Shown piece by piece: positions 1-9,321 of a stretch of 64,000 nucleotides of DNA; the stretch's first letter is position 1, and every line of letters begins with the position of its first letter. Both the position numbers and the translations under genes were made by a program. The DNA comes from Dickeya fangzhongdai (GTDB lineage: Bacteria; Pseudomonadota; Gammaproteobacteria; Enterobacterales; Enterobacteriaceae): the NCBI RefSeq assembly GCF_002812485.1, contig NZ_CP025003.1, positions 620,001 through 684,000 of the forward strand. Direction: 5' to 3'. The notes under the pieces were generated by a model. The model saw only the letters and a list, made by a program, of their open reading frames with translations. It was not told where the DNA came from and searched no databases.

Positions 1-1
1 C

Positions 2-406
2 GGATTTTATATGACAGACAACGATTGGGTTCGGTCTGTGAACGATAAAAATATTTACACAGGAGGGATGATGCTGGGTGGCAGTGTTCGAGCAAATGGC
101 CGATTAAGTTCCGGTGAGGTTCTGCAGTTGGATCAGGTAAATACCGCTGGTGTCGGATGCGGCCCAAACGGCCTGGTCAGCCGTGACGGTTCAGGCGGTA
201 TCTTGTCATGCAAAGATGGTGTCTGGACGGCGTCGTCAGGCACGGCTACGAACATCAACGTCTATCAATGCCCGTACAGCATTTGCGACAACAACTCGGC
301 TTCAACATGTGCCGGCCAGTTGAGTACGCAACCGATGTGCCAGTGTCGAGCAAGCGGTGGCCAGGCAGGGTGCAATTATGTCGGTAAGCTGATTGTCGGG
401 CAGTAG
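2..406 (+). CDS. pilV: PilV-type type IVb pilus tip adhesin, C-terminal part (5' partial)
   Basis: The reading frame is open from the window edge, so only the last 134 residues are seen. The stretch resembles the C-terminal variable end of PilV minor pilins of conjugative type IVb pili, with a glycine/serine-rich segment, a conserved [22 protein letters not shown] patch, and several cysteines near the end. PilV sits at the tip of the thin pilus and helps recipient recognition during mating. This places the pil operon just left of the window. No shufflon recombinase or inverted-repeat segment follows, so within this window the tail is fixed. The N-terminal prepilin signal cannot be seen. Confidence 0.75.
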   Translation, partial: GFYMTDNDWVRSVNDKNIYTGGMMLGGSVRANGRLSSGEVLQLDQVNTAGVGCGPNGLVSRDGSGGILSCKDGVWTASSGTATNINVYQCPYSICDNNSASTCAGQLSTQPMCQCRASGGQAGCNYVGKLIVGQ

Positions 407-409
407 AAC

Positions 410-862
410 ATGAATATCTGTTTATTGGTTGCGTTTGCTATTGCAGTGTATTGCCCTGTTCACCGTATGATTTGCCTGTTTACATTACGAGGATTCAGGG
501 TTTTTGGCATGAGGCGCCGAGGGAAGTCATATTGGTTTATCCATCTCGCTACATTCTCACGTGTTGGCACTCTCAACAAATCGAAGCTGGATTATTTTAA
601 TTCAACGTTTGTATCAGCGCTGGAGTCGGCCGTACAGCGTGGTGACAGGCGTATTGTGTTTCGATCACATCTTGTTCGACCCGGCGCAATACGCCTGGCG
701 GCTGGCACATTGACTCGGCATCACTGTCGGTATCGTGTTGTTCCTGTAGAAATATCTCGCACTGAACGTATTGGTATCTCGCTGCAGATGTTATTGCAGG
801 AATGGCGACGGGTCACAGTATCGAAGCAGGGGATGATGTTTGTTATCGATCGCCAACACTAA
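410..862 (+). CDS. Hypothetical protein after pilV
   Basis: A 150-aa frame begins 3 bases after the pilV stop and would be the last gene of the pil operon. The N-terminus has a hydrophobic stretch (residues 1-25), then a basic region. I recognise no domain. The Shine-Dalgarno is poor and the protein is rich in arginine and histidine, so it may be a decayed or misread gene. Its tight spacing after pilV is the main reason to keep it. It could be an anchored accessory pilus protein, but nothing in the sequence proves this. Confidence 0.35.
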   Translation: MNICLLVAFAIAVYCPVHRMICLFTLRGFRVFGMRRRGKSYWFIHLATFSRVGTLNKSKLDYFNSTFVSALESAVQRGDRRIVFRSHLVRPGAIRLAAGTLTRHHCRYRVVPVEISRTERIGISLQMLLQEWRRVTVSKQGMMFVIDRQH

Positions 863-912
863 ATTTTCAAAATGAAAAATGAGTTTCTGATTACATGACT
901 TTACTCTGATCG

Positions 913-994
913 ATACATTAGATCGAACCGATCGAATCGTTTCATTTTACTTGATGAAATATGTCGATTAACTTCGTTCATACATTAGAGCGAA
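913..994. promoter_or_regulatory. Direct-repeat putative operator
   Basis: Two copies of a 15-bp sequence, ATACATTAGATCGAA (913-927) and ATACATTAGAGCGAA (980-994), lie 67 bp apart upstream of the RHH-type gene at 1028. GATCGA half-sites are also frequent between them. Direct repeats are usual binding sites for ribbon-helix-helix proteins, so autoregulation by the next gene is likely but inferred. Confidence 0.45.
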
Positions 995-1027
995 TTACAT
1001 TGAATTGGATTTTAGGAGCGGCAGTAA

Positions 1028-1846
1028 ATGAATCCAACGTATACTGCATTATTATCTCTATTGCGTTCTGGTAATGGCAATATCGTGCCGGATACCAGTG
1101 AGGAAAGCAATTCAGGTGGAAGTAGCCAGTTCTCTAGTCAGTTTTCTGTACGAATTAAACCTGAAAGCAAGGCCTTTTTGGATATGTATTCTGAAATACT
1201 GGGGCTGTCTAAATCAGCGCTGTATGGAATGATCGTCGAGGGTGTGATATCTGAAGCTCGTGCATCCTCCGCAGATAAAATGAATGGCGTATATGAGCGT
1301 TTTTGCTTGTTGATGGATGCTAATCAACTCAGTGTAATTCAGCAGGCGCAATTGTTGGCGCCGTTTGGGATCAGTTCGAGTGCATTATCCAATGCCGAGC
1401 GGACGCTTGATCTGCTTAATATGCAAGTACTCCGTCAGCTTGCAGACTGGTTTGGTGTCGATGTTGAGTGGTTGTGCTGTGAGAGCAACTATCCGATCAG
1501 CGGCATTCGTCCATTTAATGGTGACGGTGTTGAGTGTGATTCGGAGATCGTCTTTTTTCGGTGCAATGAGTCATATCTAATGTCTGGTGTATTCACCAGA
1601 ACGTGGCGATTTATTCAGAACGTACCGATTCCATACATTAAAGTTTATATGAAAGGTATTACATCAGATTTGAATTTACAGCATTATCATGCGGTAAACG
1701 TTAATAATGGTGGGGTTAAATATTTTTTATTTTCAGAGAAGCAAGTTGAGTCGCTGCTGTTAGGCTCTGTCTTGCCAATCATGATTATTGATAATCCAAT
1801 AAAAGAATATGCTGATTACAGCGCATTTATTTCAGGCCTTGAATAG
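1028..1846 (+). CDS. Ribbon-helix-helix plus HTH-like regulator
   Basis: The protein is 272 aa. Residues about 38-75 (SVRIKPESKAFLDMYSEILG onward, then SKSALYGMIVEG) match the RHH pattern of a beta strand followed by two helices. Residues about 95-155 look like a Cro/XRE-type helical domain ending in DWFGVDVEWLCCES. This is the same ending seen in the larger protein encoded at 43080-44015 (ADWLLGES). The C-terminal 110 residues are a beta-rich domain I do not recognise. The Shine-Dalgarno TAGGAGCGG is well placed. It stands alone with its own promoter region, between the pil genes and the traF-like gene, so control of conjugation genes is plausible. Confidence 0.6.
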   Translation: MNPTYTALLSLLRSGNGNIVPDTSEESNSGGSSQFSSQFSVRIKPESKAFLDMYSEILGLSKSALYGMIVEGVISEARASSADKMNGVYERFCLLMDANQLSVIQQAQLLAPFGISSSALSNAERTLDLLNMQVLRQLADWFGVDVEWLCCESNYPISGIRPFNGDGVECDSEIVFFRCNESYLMSGVFTRTWRFIQNVPIPYIKVYMKGITSDLNLQHYHAVNVNNGGVKYFLFSEKQVESLLLGSVLPIMIIDNPIKEYADYSAFISGLE

Positions 1847-1964
1847 TCTCATCTTTTGAAATTTCTTTTTCACACCAGGGGTTCTTTATTCCAGAAAACC
1901 AAATGAATGCTGCTCCAATGCCAGGGAATACTCAGAAAATAAATATCAACACAGGAAATAAGTA

Positions 1965-3173
1965 ATGAAACTTTCATTAATAACTCGTAGCTTTATTGTC
2001 GCAGGCTTTACTGCTGTTGCTTCGTCATCATATGCAGCAGGCACCTGGTCTGATGCACGTAACGACGCCATGGGTGGTACTGGCGTAGCATCTTCGCACT
2101 ACAGTTCGGCGGCGTTGGTTAATCCCGCGTTACTGACCAAGTTTAACAGCCATGACCATGTCAGCCTGATCCTGCCTTCTGTTAGCGCCACGGTGTCTAA
2201 CCCCGATAAGATTGAAGACAAGTTCGATACGGTGAAAAACAGCTGGGACAGCTACAAACAGGCGACTGCGTTCAACACTAATACCACAGCATCTGCCCAG
2301 AACCTGAAAAACGCGTTTCAGGACATTTCAGGAAAAGGTGGCTCTGCTGACGCTGCAGTTTCTACTGCGATTGCCGTTCCTAATGCCACGCTGCCGTTCG
2401 CCTTTACCGCCAAGGCCTGGGGTGTAGCCAGCGCAAAAGCGACAGTGACGGATAACGATCTGGCTTACCTAGATTCTGTGATTGCCGGTAGAACACCGAC
2501 GACGGCGGATCTGAACTCACTGACCTCCCGCGCAGATGGCGTCGGTGCCATTGTTACCGAATACGGCATTTCAGCGGCGAAGTCTCTCACGCTGGCCGGA
2601 AAAACTGTCTCAGTCGGTATGACGCCCAAACTGCAGCAGGTCTACATCTACAACTACAACGTCGGCATCAATAACTACAGTTCGTCAGACTTTCGCAATG
2701 GGGAATTCAAGAATAGCCAGTCAGGTGCCAACGTCGATGTGGGCGTTGCGATGGATTTAACCCCCGACTGGACTGTCGGCCTGGTTGGCCAGAACCTGGT
2801 GGCACGGAGTATCGACAGCAAGGAAGTAAACGGCATCAAGCGTACGTTTGAAATCCGTCCTCAAGCGACCGTCGGTACTGCCTGGACGAATGGCACGGTG
2901 ACGCTTGCCACCGACGTTGACCTGACACCAGCCAGTGGTTTTTCCGGCGAGAAGAAAAACCAGTATGCAAGCCTGGGTGCCGAATTGAATGCCTGGAACT
3001 GGGCGCAATTGCGCGCAGGCTACCGTGCAAACCTGAAAGACAGCGACAAGAGCGTGATCACTGCCGGTGTGGGCCTGTCGCCGTTCAGTTTAGTCCATCT
3101 TGACCTGACCGGCATGGTGGGTACCAGCAGCAATACCTACGGCGCCGCAGCGAAGTTGAGTTTTACCTTCTAA
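1965..3173 (+). CDS. traF: TraF-like conjugal transfer outer-membrane protein
   Basis: The 402-aa product starts with a clear signal peptide cleaved near SSYA-AGTW (residue 25). It then shows the pattern of the TraF_2 family: NDAMGGTGVASS near the N-terminus, SAALVNPALL, and a C-terminus ending in phenylalanine (KLSFTF), as in outer-membrane beta barrels. The family occurs in ICEs and conjugative plasmids, and its exact role is not settled; it is not the thioredoxin-like TraF of F. It has a Shine-Dalgarno (CAGGAAATAAG) and appears to be a single-gene unit. Codon use is closer to the chromosome than that of the genes before it. Confidence 0.75.
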   Translation: MKLSLITRSFIVAGFTAVASSSYAAGTWSDARNDAMGGTGVASSHYSSAALVNPALLTKFNSHDHVSLILPSVSATVSNPDKIEDKFDTVKNSWDSYKQATAFNTNTTASAQNLKNAFQDISGKGGSADAAVSTAIAVPNATLPFAFTAKAWGVASAKATVTDNDLAYLDSVIAGRTPTTADLNSLTSRADGVGAIVTEYGISAAKSLTLAGKTVSVGMTPKLQQVYIYNYNVGINNYSSSDFRNGEFKNSQSGANVDVGVAMDLTPDWTVGLVGQNLVARSIDSKEVNGIKRTFEIRPQATVGTAWTNGTVTLATDVDLTPASGFSGEKKNQYASLGAELNAWNWAQLRAGYRANLKDSDKSVITAGVGLSPFSLVHLDLTGMVGTSSNTYGAAAKLSFTF

Positions 3174-3252
3174 TTCCATTTATAAAGCGCGATGGGAGCT
3201 GATTCCCATCGCAATTATGGGAACACGCCGAACTCAGATGAGGGGACTAGCG

Positions 3253-3657
3253 ATGACTGACGCCACCGGAATGACAAAAGAATATGCCCTGGCCCGGATT
3301 ATTGAACTTAACGATTTTCAAAGAATGATCGGGCTTTCCTGTCACCCGGCACAAGGCCAGTTCGTTGTTACTGGCCCTAACTTTCAGCGAGACGACACGC
3401 GTGTTGGATACTGCGTCCAGGTTCGCAAGAAAGTTGGTCAATTTGGATCTGACATGGTTTTCCTGCGCCATGCCAACGGCTCCCTCACTGTCCATGAGAA
3501 TCAGTGTTATTGCGCAATGAATGCCGAACAGGAGGCGCTGGCTCGTTCTGTCTTTGAAGTGTTGCCAGAAGACGAAGAGCACGAGCAAGGTTACAGCGAT
3601 TGCCAGAAAGTTCATGAAATTGGATTTGTCATCGAGCATTCAAAATCTTGCGGATGA
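3253..3657 (+). CDS. Hypothetical ICE protein
   Basis: I chose the ATG at 3253 because AGGGGA lies 6 bases before it; an upstream in-frame start at 3217 has no such site. The 134-aa product has a central mixed alpha/beta pattern and an acidic patch (LPEDEEHEQ) near residue 108. There is no signal peptide, membrane segment or known motif. It lies between the traF-like gene and the coiled-coil membrane protein with separate spacing on both sides. No function can be given. Confidence 0.55.
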   Translation: MTDATGMTKEYALARIIELNDFQRMIGLSCHPAQGQFVVTGPNFQRDDTRVGYCVQVRKKVGQFGSDMVFLRHANGSLTVHENQCYCAMNAEQEALARSVFEVLPEDEEHEQGYSDCQKVHEIGFVIEHSKSCG

Positions 3658-3879
3658 CTGATTTAAGCAGCGATGAATTGAAAGAAATATCTGAATAGTA
3701 TCCGAGTGGAATAACCGCTGTTATATCTACAAAAGCGGCACCGCCCAGGGCCGAATTTCCCGGTAGTTCCCTCCATATCTGTTTAAATTTTACAGCCTCC
3801 ATTTTCAGTTGTTTGTCGTCTCAGGTTGGCGGTTTTTGCACAGTATTGGCGAAAACCGTTTAACCAAAGGATGTCAGGT

Positions 3880-4821
3880 ATGACGACTGGACCTTCCTCT
3901 TCAGATTCATCAGACGCAAATGTTGTATTGGCCCCTGGATTACAAGAACACCTGGCGGCGTTTTCTGGTCATGAGTCTGATGAAATAACCTTTCCTGAAT
4001 CTCGGGAGGAAACCTCTGCTGAAACAGCCGCTAAACGTATGGGGATTTTCGGTGGAGAGAAAAGGGAAGGTTCACTACGTGAACCACGAAAACCGCTCGC
4101 TCTCTCATGGTTGGTGAAAGCAAGCATTGGGTTCACGCTTTGTGTGCCATGGGTGCTCTGTGGTGTGCTGTTTCTGATTATTCAGCGTCAGAGTACGCAA
4201 TTAGCTTCGCTGGATGCCGCATTTCGCCACGGCCAGTTGCAACAGTTGCCGGCAGAGGTCCGGGAACTCGATGAGCGCCTCGGTAAATTTCAGAAAGTGT
4301 TTGTCTCTGTGCAGGATTTTGATAACTGGCGTCAGTCCCAGCAAGAGTGGAAAAGCTCGCAAGAGAGAATACTCAACCAATATGTTCAAAGTTCTGAAGC
4401 GCAGTCGCTGCTCCCGGAGCGCATGAAAATGCTTGAACAGCGTATTGATGGGCTGCAGGGGATAGCTGATACACATGATAAGCGCCTCTCGCAGTTGATA
4501 TCTGACTGGCAAACCAAATGGGAAAAGCTGTCCCCCCAGGTATCCGCAAAAGCAAACAACGTGACGGGAAACCGCACTGTAAAAAAGTCTCAACGGGTGA
4601 CTAAACCCGTACCTGCCCCCTTTTCTTTAACCAGCATCGAGCATCGGGGAGGACAGCAATACGCTGTCATTATCCCGAACACGGTGGATGGAAATCGTTG
4701 GTCTCAGATACGGATGTTGACGCCGGGAGAGTCTGAAAATGGCTGGACGTTGACCAGTATTGAGGGAAATCAAGCACGATTCCAGGTTAACGGAACGCCT
4801 CAGATTCTCACAGTTCGGTAA
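3880..4821 (+). CDS. Membrane-anchored coiled-coil protein of the transfer region
   Basis: The start at 3880 has AAAGGA 8 bases upstream; the more distal in-frame ATGs at 3826 and 3871 lack spacing. The 313-aa product has an acidic N-terminal cytoplasmic part (1-75), one membrane helix (about residues 79-102, with PWVLCGVLFLIIQ), a long helical/coiled-coil stretch (about 105-230) and a C-terminal beta-rich domain (about 245-313). It ends 10 bases before the TIGR03759 gene, so it probably heads that operon. The layout suggests an envelope-spanning or pilus-assembly accessory protein, but no family name is certain. Confidence 0.55.
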   Translation: MTTGPSSSDSSDANVVLAPGLQEHLAAFSGHESDEITFPESREETSAETAAKRMGIFGGEKREGSLREPRKPLALSWLVKASIGFTLCVPWVLCGVLFLIIQRQSTQLASLDAAFRHGQLQQLPAEVRELDERLGKFQKVFVSVQDFDNWRQSQQEWKSSQERILNQYVQSSEAQSLLPERMKMLEQRIDGLQGIADTHDKRLSQLISDWQTKWEKLSPQVSAKANNVTGNRTVKKSQRVTKPVPAPFSLTSIEHRGGQQYAVIIPNTVDGNRWSQIRMLTPGESENGWTLTSIEGNQARFQVNGTPQILTVR

Positions 4822-4831
4822 GGAAAAAGAT

Positions 4832-5548
4832 ATGCGTATGAAGTTTGTCGCGATGCTGGTGTTGGCATCGGCATCTAGTCTGGTCAATGCATCCGTAAAT
4901 ACCAGTGTGCGTGTGGAAAATTCGCGTACGCAAACACTCGATCAGGGTTTGTCACGACTCCAGTCATCACAGTGGGGACTGACTGACGATGAGTGGTCGC
5001 GTTATCAGGACATGATGCGCGGGAAAACTGGCATCCAGTCACCAGGACTGGATCCGCTGACTGCGCTCGGTATTGACGCTCGTAGTGATGAAGAACGTCG
5101 GCAACTGGCGGAAAAGTGGGTCAGAGAAGAATACCAGCGCACCGAGAAGATTTTGAAATTCCAGCGCGAAGTGACCGCTGCCTGGGATCGTCTGTATCCG
5201 AATGTTTTACCCGTCAACATGGGGAACGGGAATGCCGGTGGTGTGGCACATGATAATGGTGGTCGTCTGGCCCTGTTTGTTAAATCCTCGGGATGTGGAA
5301 ATTGTAATTCACGTCTGGCAGCAGTGCTGGCTGATAACCGGCCGGTTGATATCTATCTTGTCGACAGTGATGGTGATGACAACAAGCTACGACAGTGGGC
5401 CAGGGAGAGGAGTATCCCTGTTGAGCGCGTTCGTAGTCGCCAGGTAACACTGAACCATGATGGCGGTAGATGGATGCGCTTTGGTAATGGGCTGATGCCG
5501 GTATTGCTGCAGCAGGGGGATGATGGATGGCGTATCGTGGCCTTCTGA
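4832..5548 (+). CDS. TIGR03759 family integrating conjugative element protein
   Basis: The 238-aa product has a signal peptide (to about residue 21) and then the family hallmark: GLTDDEWSRYQDMMRG, SPGLDPLTALGI, ARSDEERRQLAEKWV. The C-terminal half carries a CGNC pair (LFVKSSGCGNCNSR) and a thioredoxin-like pattern, so it may act on periplasmic disulfides; that is inferred. The family is a fixed member of G-type T4SS clusters and opens this mating-pair block. Its end overlaps the transglycosylase gene by 22 bases, showing translational coupling. The Shine-Dalgarno is AAGGAA, 6 bases before the start. Confidence 0.9.
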   Translation: MRMKFVAMLVLASASSLVNASVNTSVRVENSRTQTLDQGLSRLQSSQWGLTDDEWSRYQDMMRGKTGIQSPGLDPLTALGIDARSDEERRQLAEKWVREEYQRTEKILKFQREVTAAWDRLYPNVLPVNMGNGNAGGVAHDNGGRLALFVKSSGCGNCNSRLAAVLADNRPVDIYLVDSDGDDNKLRQWARERSIPVERVRSRQVTLNHDGGRWMRFGNGLMPVLLQQGDDGWRIVAF

Positions 5549-6129
5549 TGCTGCTGGTGTTCTTGCTGCCAACTCATGTTGTCGCTCGACAGCCTGTTCC
5601 AGACGGTTATCAGCGAGTGGCGTACTCTCATCAGGTTCCACCTGAGTCTCTCTATGCTGTTGCGTTACAGGAGTCGAGTCGTAAGCTCCCACACGGCTTT
5701 CGCCCGTGGCCATGGAGTTTGAATGTAGCCGGGCGGTCATACCAATATGAAACACGTCTTGAAGCCTGGCAGGCTTTGCAGCGCTTTCTGAAAACAACGC
5801 CACACAAGAATATCGATATCGGGTTAGGGCAGGTGAACTGGGGGTGGAACGGCTCCCGGTTTGCAAACTCGTGGGATGCGTTCGAACCCTACACTAATTT
5901 GAACGTAGCCGCTCGTATTTTGCGTGAATGCTATGAGCGGCAGCCTGGTAGCTGGTTACAGGCGGCGGGATGCTATCACCATCCGTCAGGCGGTCCTGCA
6001 GCGGCAAAATACATCGCAAGTGTAAAGCACAAGCTGACCATGATTGAGCCTGGCTCGGGCTCGATTTCTCCTCCTCTTGCTTCTCCCGCTTCTCTGTTTG
6101 TCTGGATTGAACCCCGGAGTTCCCGATGA
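5527..6129 (+). CDS. Lytic transglycosylase of the conjugation system
   Basis: The 200-aa product has a signal peptide (about 1-20) and an SLT-type domain. The catalytic glutamate is probably in ALQESSR (about residue 48), followed by DIGLGQVNWGW and the AGCYHHPSGG segment typical of these T4SS transglycosylases. It would open the peptidoglycan locally so the secretion channel can cross the periplasm. It overlaps the gene before it by 22 bases and the gene after it by 4 bases. The tail after residue 175 is proline/serine rich and without a domain. Confidence 0.88.
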   Translation: MAYRGLLMLLVFLLPTHVVARQPVPDGYQRVAYSHQVPPESLYAVALQESSRKLPHGFRPWPWSLNVAGRSYQYETRLEAWQALQRFLKTTPHKNIDIGLGQVNWGWNGSRFANSWDAFEPYTNLNVAARILRECYERQPGSWLQAAGCYHHPSGGPAAAKYIASVKHKLTMIEPGSGSISPPLASPASLFVWIEPRSSR

Positions 6130-6638
6130 AAATAGCTGTTTCTGTATTGTGCATGACCTTGATAAACCCGCTGCCCACAATAGCTGCATTGAATGTTGTG
6201 GCCGATTTGGGCGGGAACGATACCGCCCCGTTTTTTGATGGGATTAATCGGCAGGACAAGGATCTCAATACTACTAAAGTATGGCGGGGTCAGCCAGGAG
6301 AGGCGGCTATGTTGCCTGTTTTCACGCCGGAATTAAGTGTAGGCATCGAAACGCATCGGCCCCTGCGACTGCCAGGTATTGGTGCCTTATTTCTGATCGG
6401 GGACGATCCTGCGTCCCGCTCATGGCTACAGATGAATGCGGCGCAGATTAAAAAGAAGAACGCTGTTGGTCTGATTGTCAACGTCAGCAGTATGAGTGCA
6501 GTGCAGTCACTCAGAGAGTTGGCTCCAGGCATTCAGATGGCACCGGCGTCAGGGAGTGAGCTGGCCCGGCGTTTACACATAACACATTATCCGGTGTTAA
6601 TCACGGATACCGGACTGGCATCTGAGGTGGTGCCGTGA
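6126..6638 (+). CDS. TIGR03765 family integrating conjugative element protein
   Basis: The 170-aa product has a signal peptide (to about residue 21). Family features are VVADLGG at the mature start, the central ALFLIGDDPASRSWLQMNA, the patch AVGLIVNVSS, and PASGSELARRLHITHYPVLIT near the end. This family is found only in G-type conjugation clusters, between the transglycosylase and TraD genes, and is thought to be periplasmic. Its biochemical role is unknown. The ATGA overlap with the previous gene and the GTGA overlap with the next one show a tight operon. Confidence 0.9.
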   Translation: MKIAVSVLCMTLINPLPTIAALNVVADLGGNDTAPFFDGINRQDKDLNTTKVWRGQPGEAAMLPVFTPELSVGIETHRPLRLPGIGALFLIGDDPASRSWLQMNAAQIKKKNAVGLIVNVSSMSAVQSLRELAPGIQMAPASGSELARRLHITHYPVLITDTGLASEVVP

Positions 6639-7225
6639 TCCCTACGTTCCCGGTACCAACATCGCTGGCTTTATTGGGGATGGTGATTTTTTTCGGTATT
6701 GCATTCGGTATATCAAACAGGTGGCGTGTACGTGAAAAAGCGAGTACCCGGCGTCACCGTCGTTATCGTGCCAGTGCGGAACGGGTACTGACGAAATTGC
6801 AAACATTGGCCGGTGATGGGCCGCGGCTGGCGTATTTGCGGCGTGTCAACCCGTATGTCTTTGAGGAACTGCTATTGCTGGCGTTTGAGCGTTACGGGTT
6901 ACAGGTGATCCGTAACGCTGCATATAGCGGTGATGGCGGCATGGATGGGCAGGTATTTATCCATGGACAGCGTTGGTTGATTCAGGCCAAACGCTACAAA
7001 AACGCAATATCACCCCACCACGTTAGCGCATTTTCAAAACTGCTTACAAAGCACCAGTGTAATGGCTTCTTCATTCATACAGGACGGACGGGTGATAAAA
7101 GCTGGAAATACGCATCAGGATGGTGCCATGGCAATACCGCACTTTTCATTATCAGTGGGCAACGTTTATTGACGTTATTGGCAGGTAACCCTCACTGGTT
7201 GGACAATATTTGGGGTGAAAAATGA
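6635..7225 (+). CDS. Membrane-anchored Mrr-like restriction endonuclease domain protein
   Basis: The 196-aa product begins with GTG overlapping the previous stop, preceded by GAGG. It has one N-terminal membrane helix (about residues 9-27), a basic stretch, and then a PD-(D/E)XK fold of the Mrr type: PYVFEELLLLAFERYG, SGDGGMDGQV and WLIQAKRYK, which give the expected E, D and Q-x-K residues. Genes of this kind are common just before traD in G-type ICEs. It may process or guard DNA at the membrane during transfer; this is inferred. The active-site residues are all present, so it is not obviously dead. Confidence 0.8.
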   Translation: MIPTFPVPTSLALLGMVIFFGIAFGISNRWRVREKASTRRHRRYRASAERVLTKLQTLAGDGPRLAYLRRVNPYVFEELLLLAFERYGLQVIRNAAYSGDGGMDGQVFIHGQRWLIQAKRYKNAISPHHVSAFSKLLTKHQCNGFFIHTGRTGDKSWKYASGWCHGNTALFIISGQRLLTLLAGNPHWLDNIWGEK

Positions 7226-9321
7226 GCAATCGTTATGTGGTTGAGGCATTGTTGCGCCCGGCAGTTGAACTGAATACTGCTGCAGTATCTGCTGTTGCCG
7301 CGTTTGTCTGTGTTAAAGCGCCCTGGGCTGTGGCCCTGGCACCTTCAGTCAGTTATGTCACTGCCGGCGGTTTTGCCGTATTGGCTGCTGTCCGTACTCG
7401 CCAGGGAATGCAGGTTCTTGCATATCGCCGTAACCTGCGCCGCTTGCCACGTTACGTTATGAGTAGCAAGCAAATCCCTGTCAGCCGACGTCGGTTGTTC
7501 CTCGGCAAGGGGTTCATGTGGACACAGAAACACACACAGCGGCTGCATGATACGTTGCGACCTGAGGTTGAACGTTACATTCGGCCGTCACAGTTGTATC
7601 AGGCAGCACGGCGGCTGGAGAATGTAACAGAGCATCATTTACCCTGGTTGACCCGATTATTGAACGCTGATACGCCGTTGAATCCGGTTCGCCCATTGCC
7701 CCCAGTCGGTGGTAAGCCGGTATTGCACGGTATCGAGCCGAATGAAGCCGACGTCACCATGCCATTGGGCGATCGGCCCGGGCACACGATTGTTCTGGGA
7801 ACCACACGGGTTGGCAAAACCCGACTGGCCGAGTTATTGATCACCCAAGATATCCGCCGCGGCGATGTCACCATCGTATTTGATCCGAAAGGCGATGCGG
7901 ATTTATTACGCCGGGTCTGGGCTGAGGCGCACCGCGCTGGGCGCGGAGATGCGCTGTATATCTTTCATCTGGGCTGGCCGGAGATTTCTGCCCGCTATAA
8001 CGCGGTAGGTCGGTTTGGTCGCGTGTCTGAAGTTGCCTCGCGAGTGGCCGGGCAACTGAGCGGCGAGGGTAACAGTGCAGCGTTTAAGGAGTTCGCCTGG
8101 CGTTTTGTGAATATTGTAGCCAGAGCATTGGTCGCACTGGGCGAACGGCCAGACTACACACTGATCATGCGCTATGTGAATAACATTGCAGACCTGTATC
8201 AACGCTATGCGGAGAAAGTCATTCGTGAGCAATTGCCTGAGCTGCAGCAGCAGATCACAAATAACCTGGGCGTACTCAAGGATGACGATGTACCTCGGAA
8301 CATGCAGGGGCAGCCAAATGCTGCCGGGATTTGGGCGATAGAGGTGGCGCTAAGTTCAGAAACCGGGAAAAAGCTGTATGACCCTATTTTAGATGGCCTG
8401 CGTAGCGCTGTTCGTTATGACCGGACCTACTTCGACAAGATTGTTGCATCGCTGTTGCCGTTGCTGGAAAAGCTGACGACGGGCAAGACGGCGTCACTGT
8501 TATCCCCTGATTATCTCGACATGGATGATCCCAGGCCGATTTTTGACTGGGAACAGATTGTCCGTAAACGCGGGGTTGTTTATATCGGCCTTGATGCACT
8601 GACCGACAGCGAAGTCGCGTCGGCAGTGGGAAACTCCATGTTTGCTGACCTTGTCAGTGTCGCTGGCCATATCTATAAATACGGTGTGAATGCCGGCCTG
8701 CCTGGAAAACAGGATGAGAAAATACCGGTAAACTTGCATTGCGATGAATTCAACGAATTGATGGGTGATGAATTCATTCCACTGATCAATAAAGGGGGCG
8801 GTGCCGGTGTCCAAGTGACTGCGTACACGCAAACATCGTCAGACATTGAAGCCCGTATTGGCAACAGTGCGAAAACAGCTCAGGTCATCGGTAACTTCAA
8901 CACGTTGATCATGCTGCGTGTGCGTGACAACAAGACCGCTGAACTGCTGACGACACAATTGCCTCAGGTTGAAATTTATAGCAAAACCCTGGTGTCAGGT
9001 TATTCAGATAGCCCCAATGTTGAAACCGGGCAGGACTTTACTTCAAGTACGCAAGATCGTGTCGGTACAGTGAAGACCCCGTTGATTGAGCCCCCCGATG
9101 TCGTCAGCCTGCCCAAAGGCCAGGCGTTCGCACTGCTGGAAGGTGGCCAGCTTTGGAAGATTCGTATGCCGTTGCCGGCTAATGACATTGATGATGCATT
9201 GATGCCTGCCAGTCTGCAGGATGTTGCGGAGGCAATGCGGCGGAATTATCACTCCAGTGAAGGATGGTGGAGTGGTAGCGCACTGCCGAATGTCGGAGGT
9301 GTTCATGGCACAGCAGAATAA
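7222..9321 (+). CDS. traD: TraD-type conjugative coupling ATPase
   Basis: The 699-aa product is the type IV coupling protein (TIGR03743/TraD of G-type ICEs). It brings the relaxase-DNA complex to the secretion channel. Two membrane helices lie near residues 17-55. The Walker A motif GTTRVGKTR is at about 193-201, followed by VTIVFDPKGDAD, and a later NLHCDEFNEL supplies the Walker B region. The C-terminal end matches the family (PPDVVSLPKGQAFALLEGGQ). The gene starts in an ATGA overlap with the nuclease gene and overlaps the next gene by 17 bases. Confidence 0.93.
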   Translation: MSNRYVVEALLRPAVELNTAAVSAVAAFVCVKAPWAVALAPSVSYVTAGGFAVLAAVRTRQGMQVLAYRRNLRRLPRYVMSSKQIPVSRRRLFLGKGFMWTQKHTQRLHDTLRPEVERYIRPSQLYQAARRLENVTEHHLPWLTRLLNADTPLNPVRPLPPVGGKPVLHGIEPNEADVTMPLGDRPGHTIVLGTTRVGKTRLAELLITQDIRRGDVTIVFDPKGDADLLRRVWAEAHRAGRGDALYIFHLGWPEISARYNAVGRFGRVSEVASRVAGQLSGEGNSAAFKEFAWRFVNIVARALVALGERPDYTLIMRYVNNIADLYQRYAEKVIREQLPELQQQITNNLGVLKDDDVPRNMQGQPNAAGIWAIEVALSSETGKKLYDPILDGLRSAVRYDRTYFDKIVASLLPLLEKLTTGKTASLLSPDYLDMDDPRPIFDWEQIVRKRGVVYIGLDALTDSEVASAVGNSMFADLVSVAGHIYKYGVNAGLPGKQDEKIPVNLHCDEFNELMGDEFIPLINKGGGAGVQVTAYTQTSSDIEARIGNSAKTAQVIGNFNTLIMLRVRDNKTAELLTTQLPQVEIYSKTLVSGYSDSPNVETGQDFTSSTQDRVGTVKTPLIEPPDVVSLPKGQAFALLEGGQLWKIRMPLPANDIDDALMPASLQDVAEAMRRNYHSSEGWWSGSALPNVGGVHGTAE

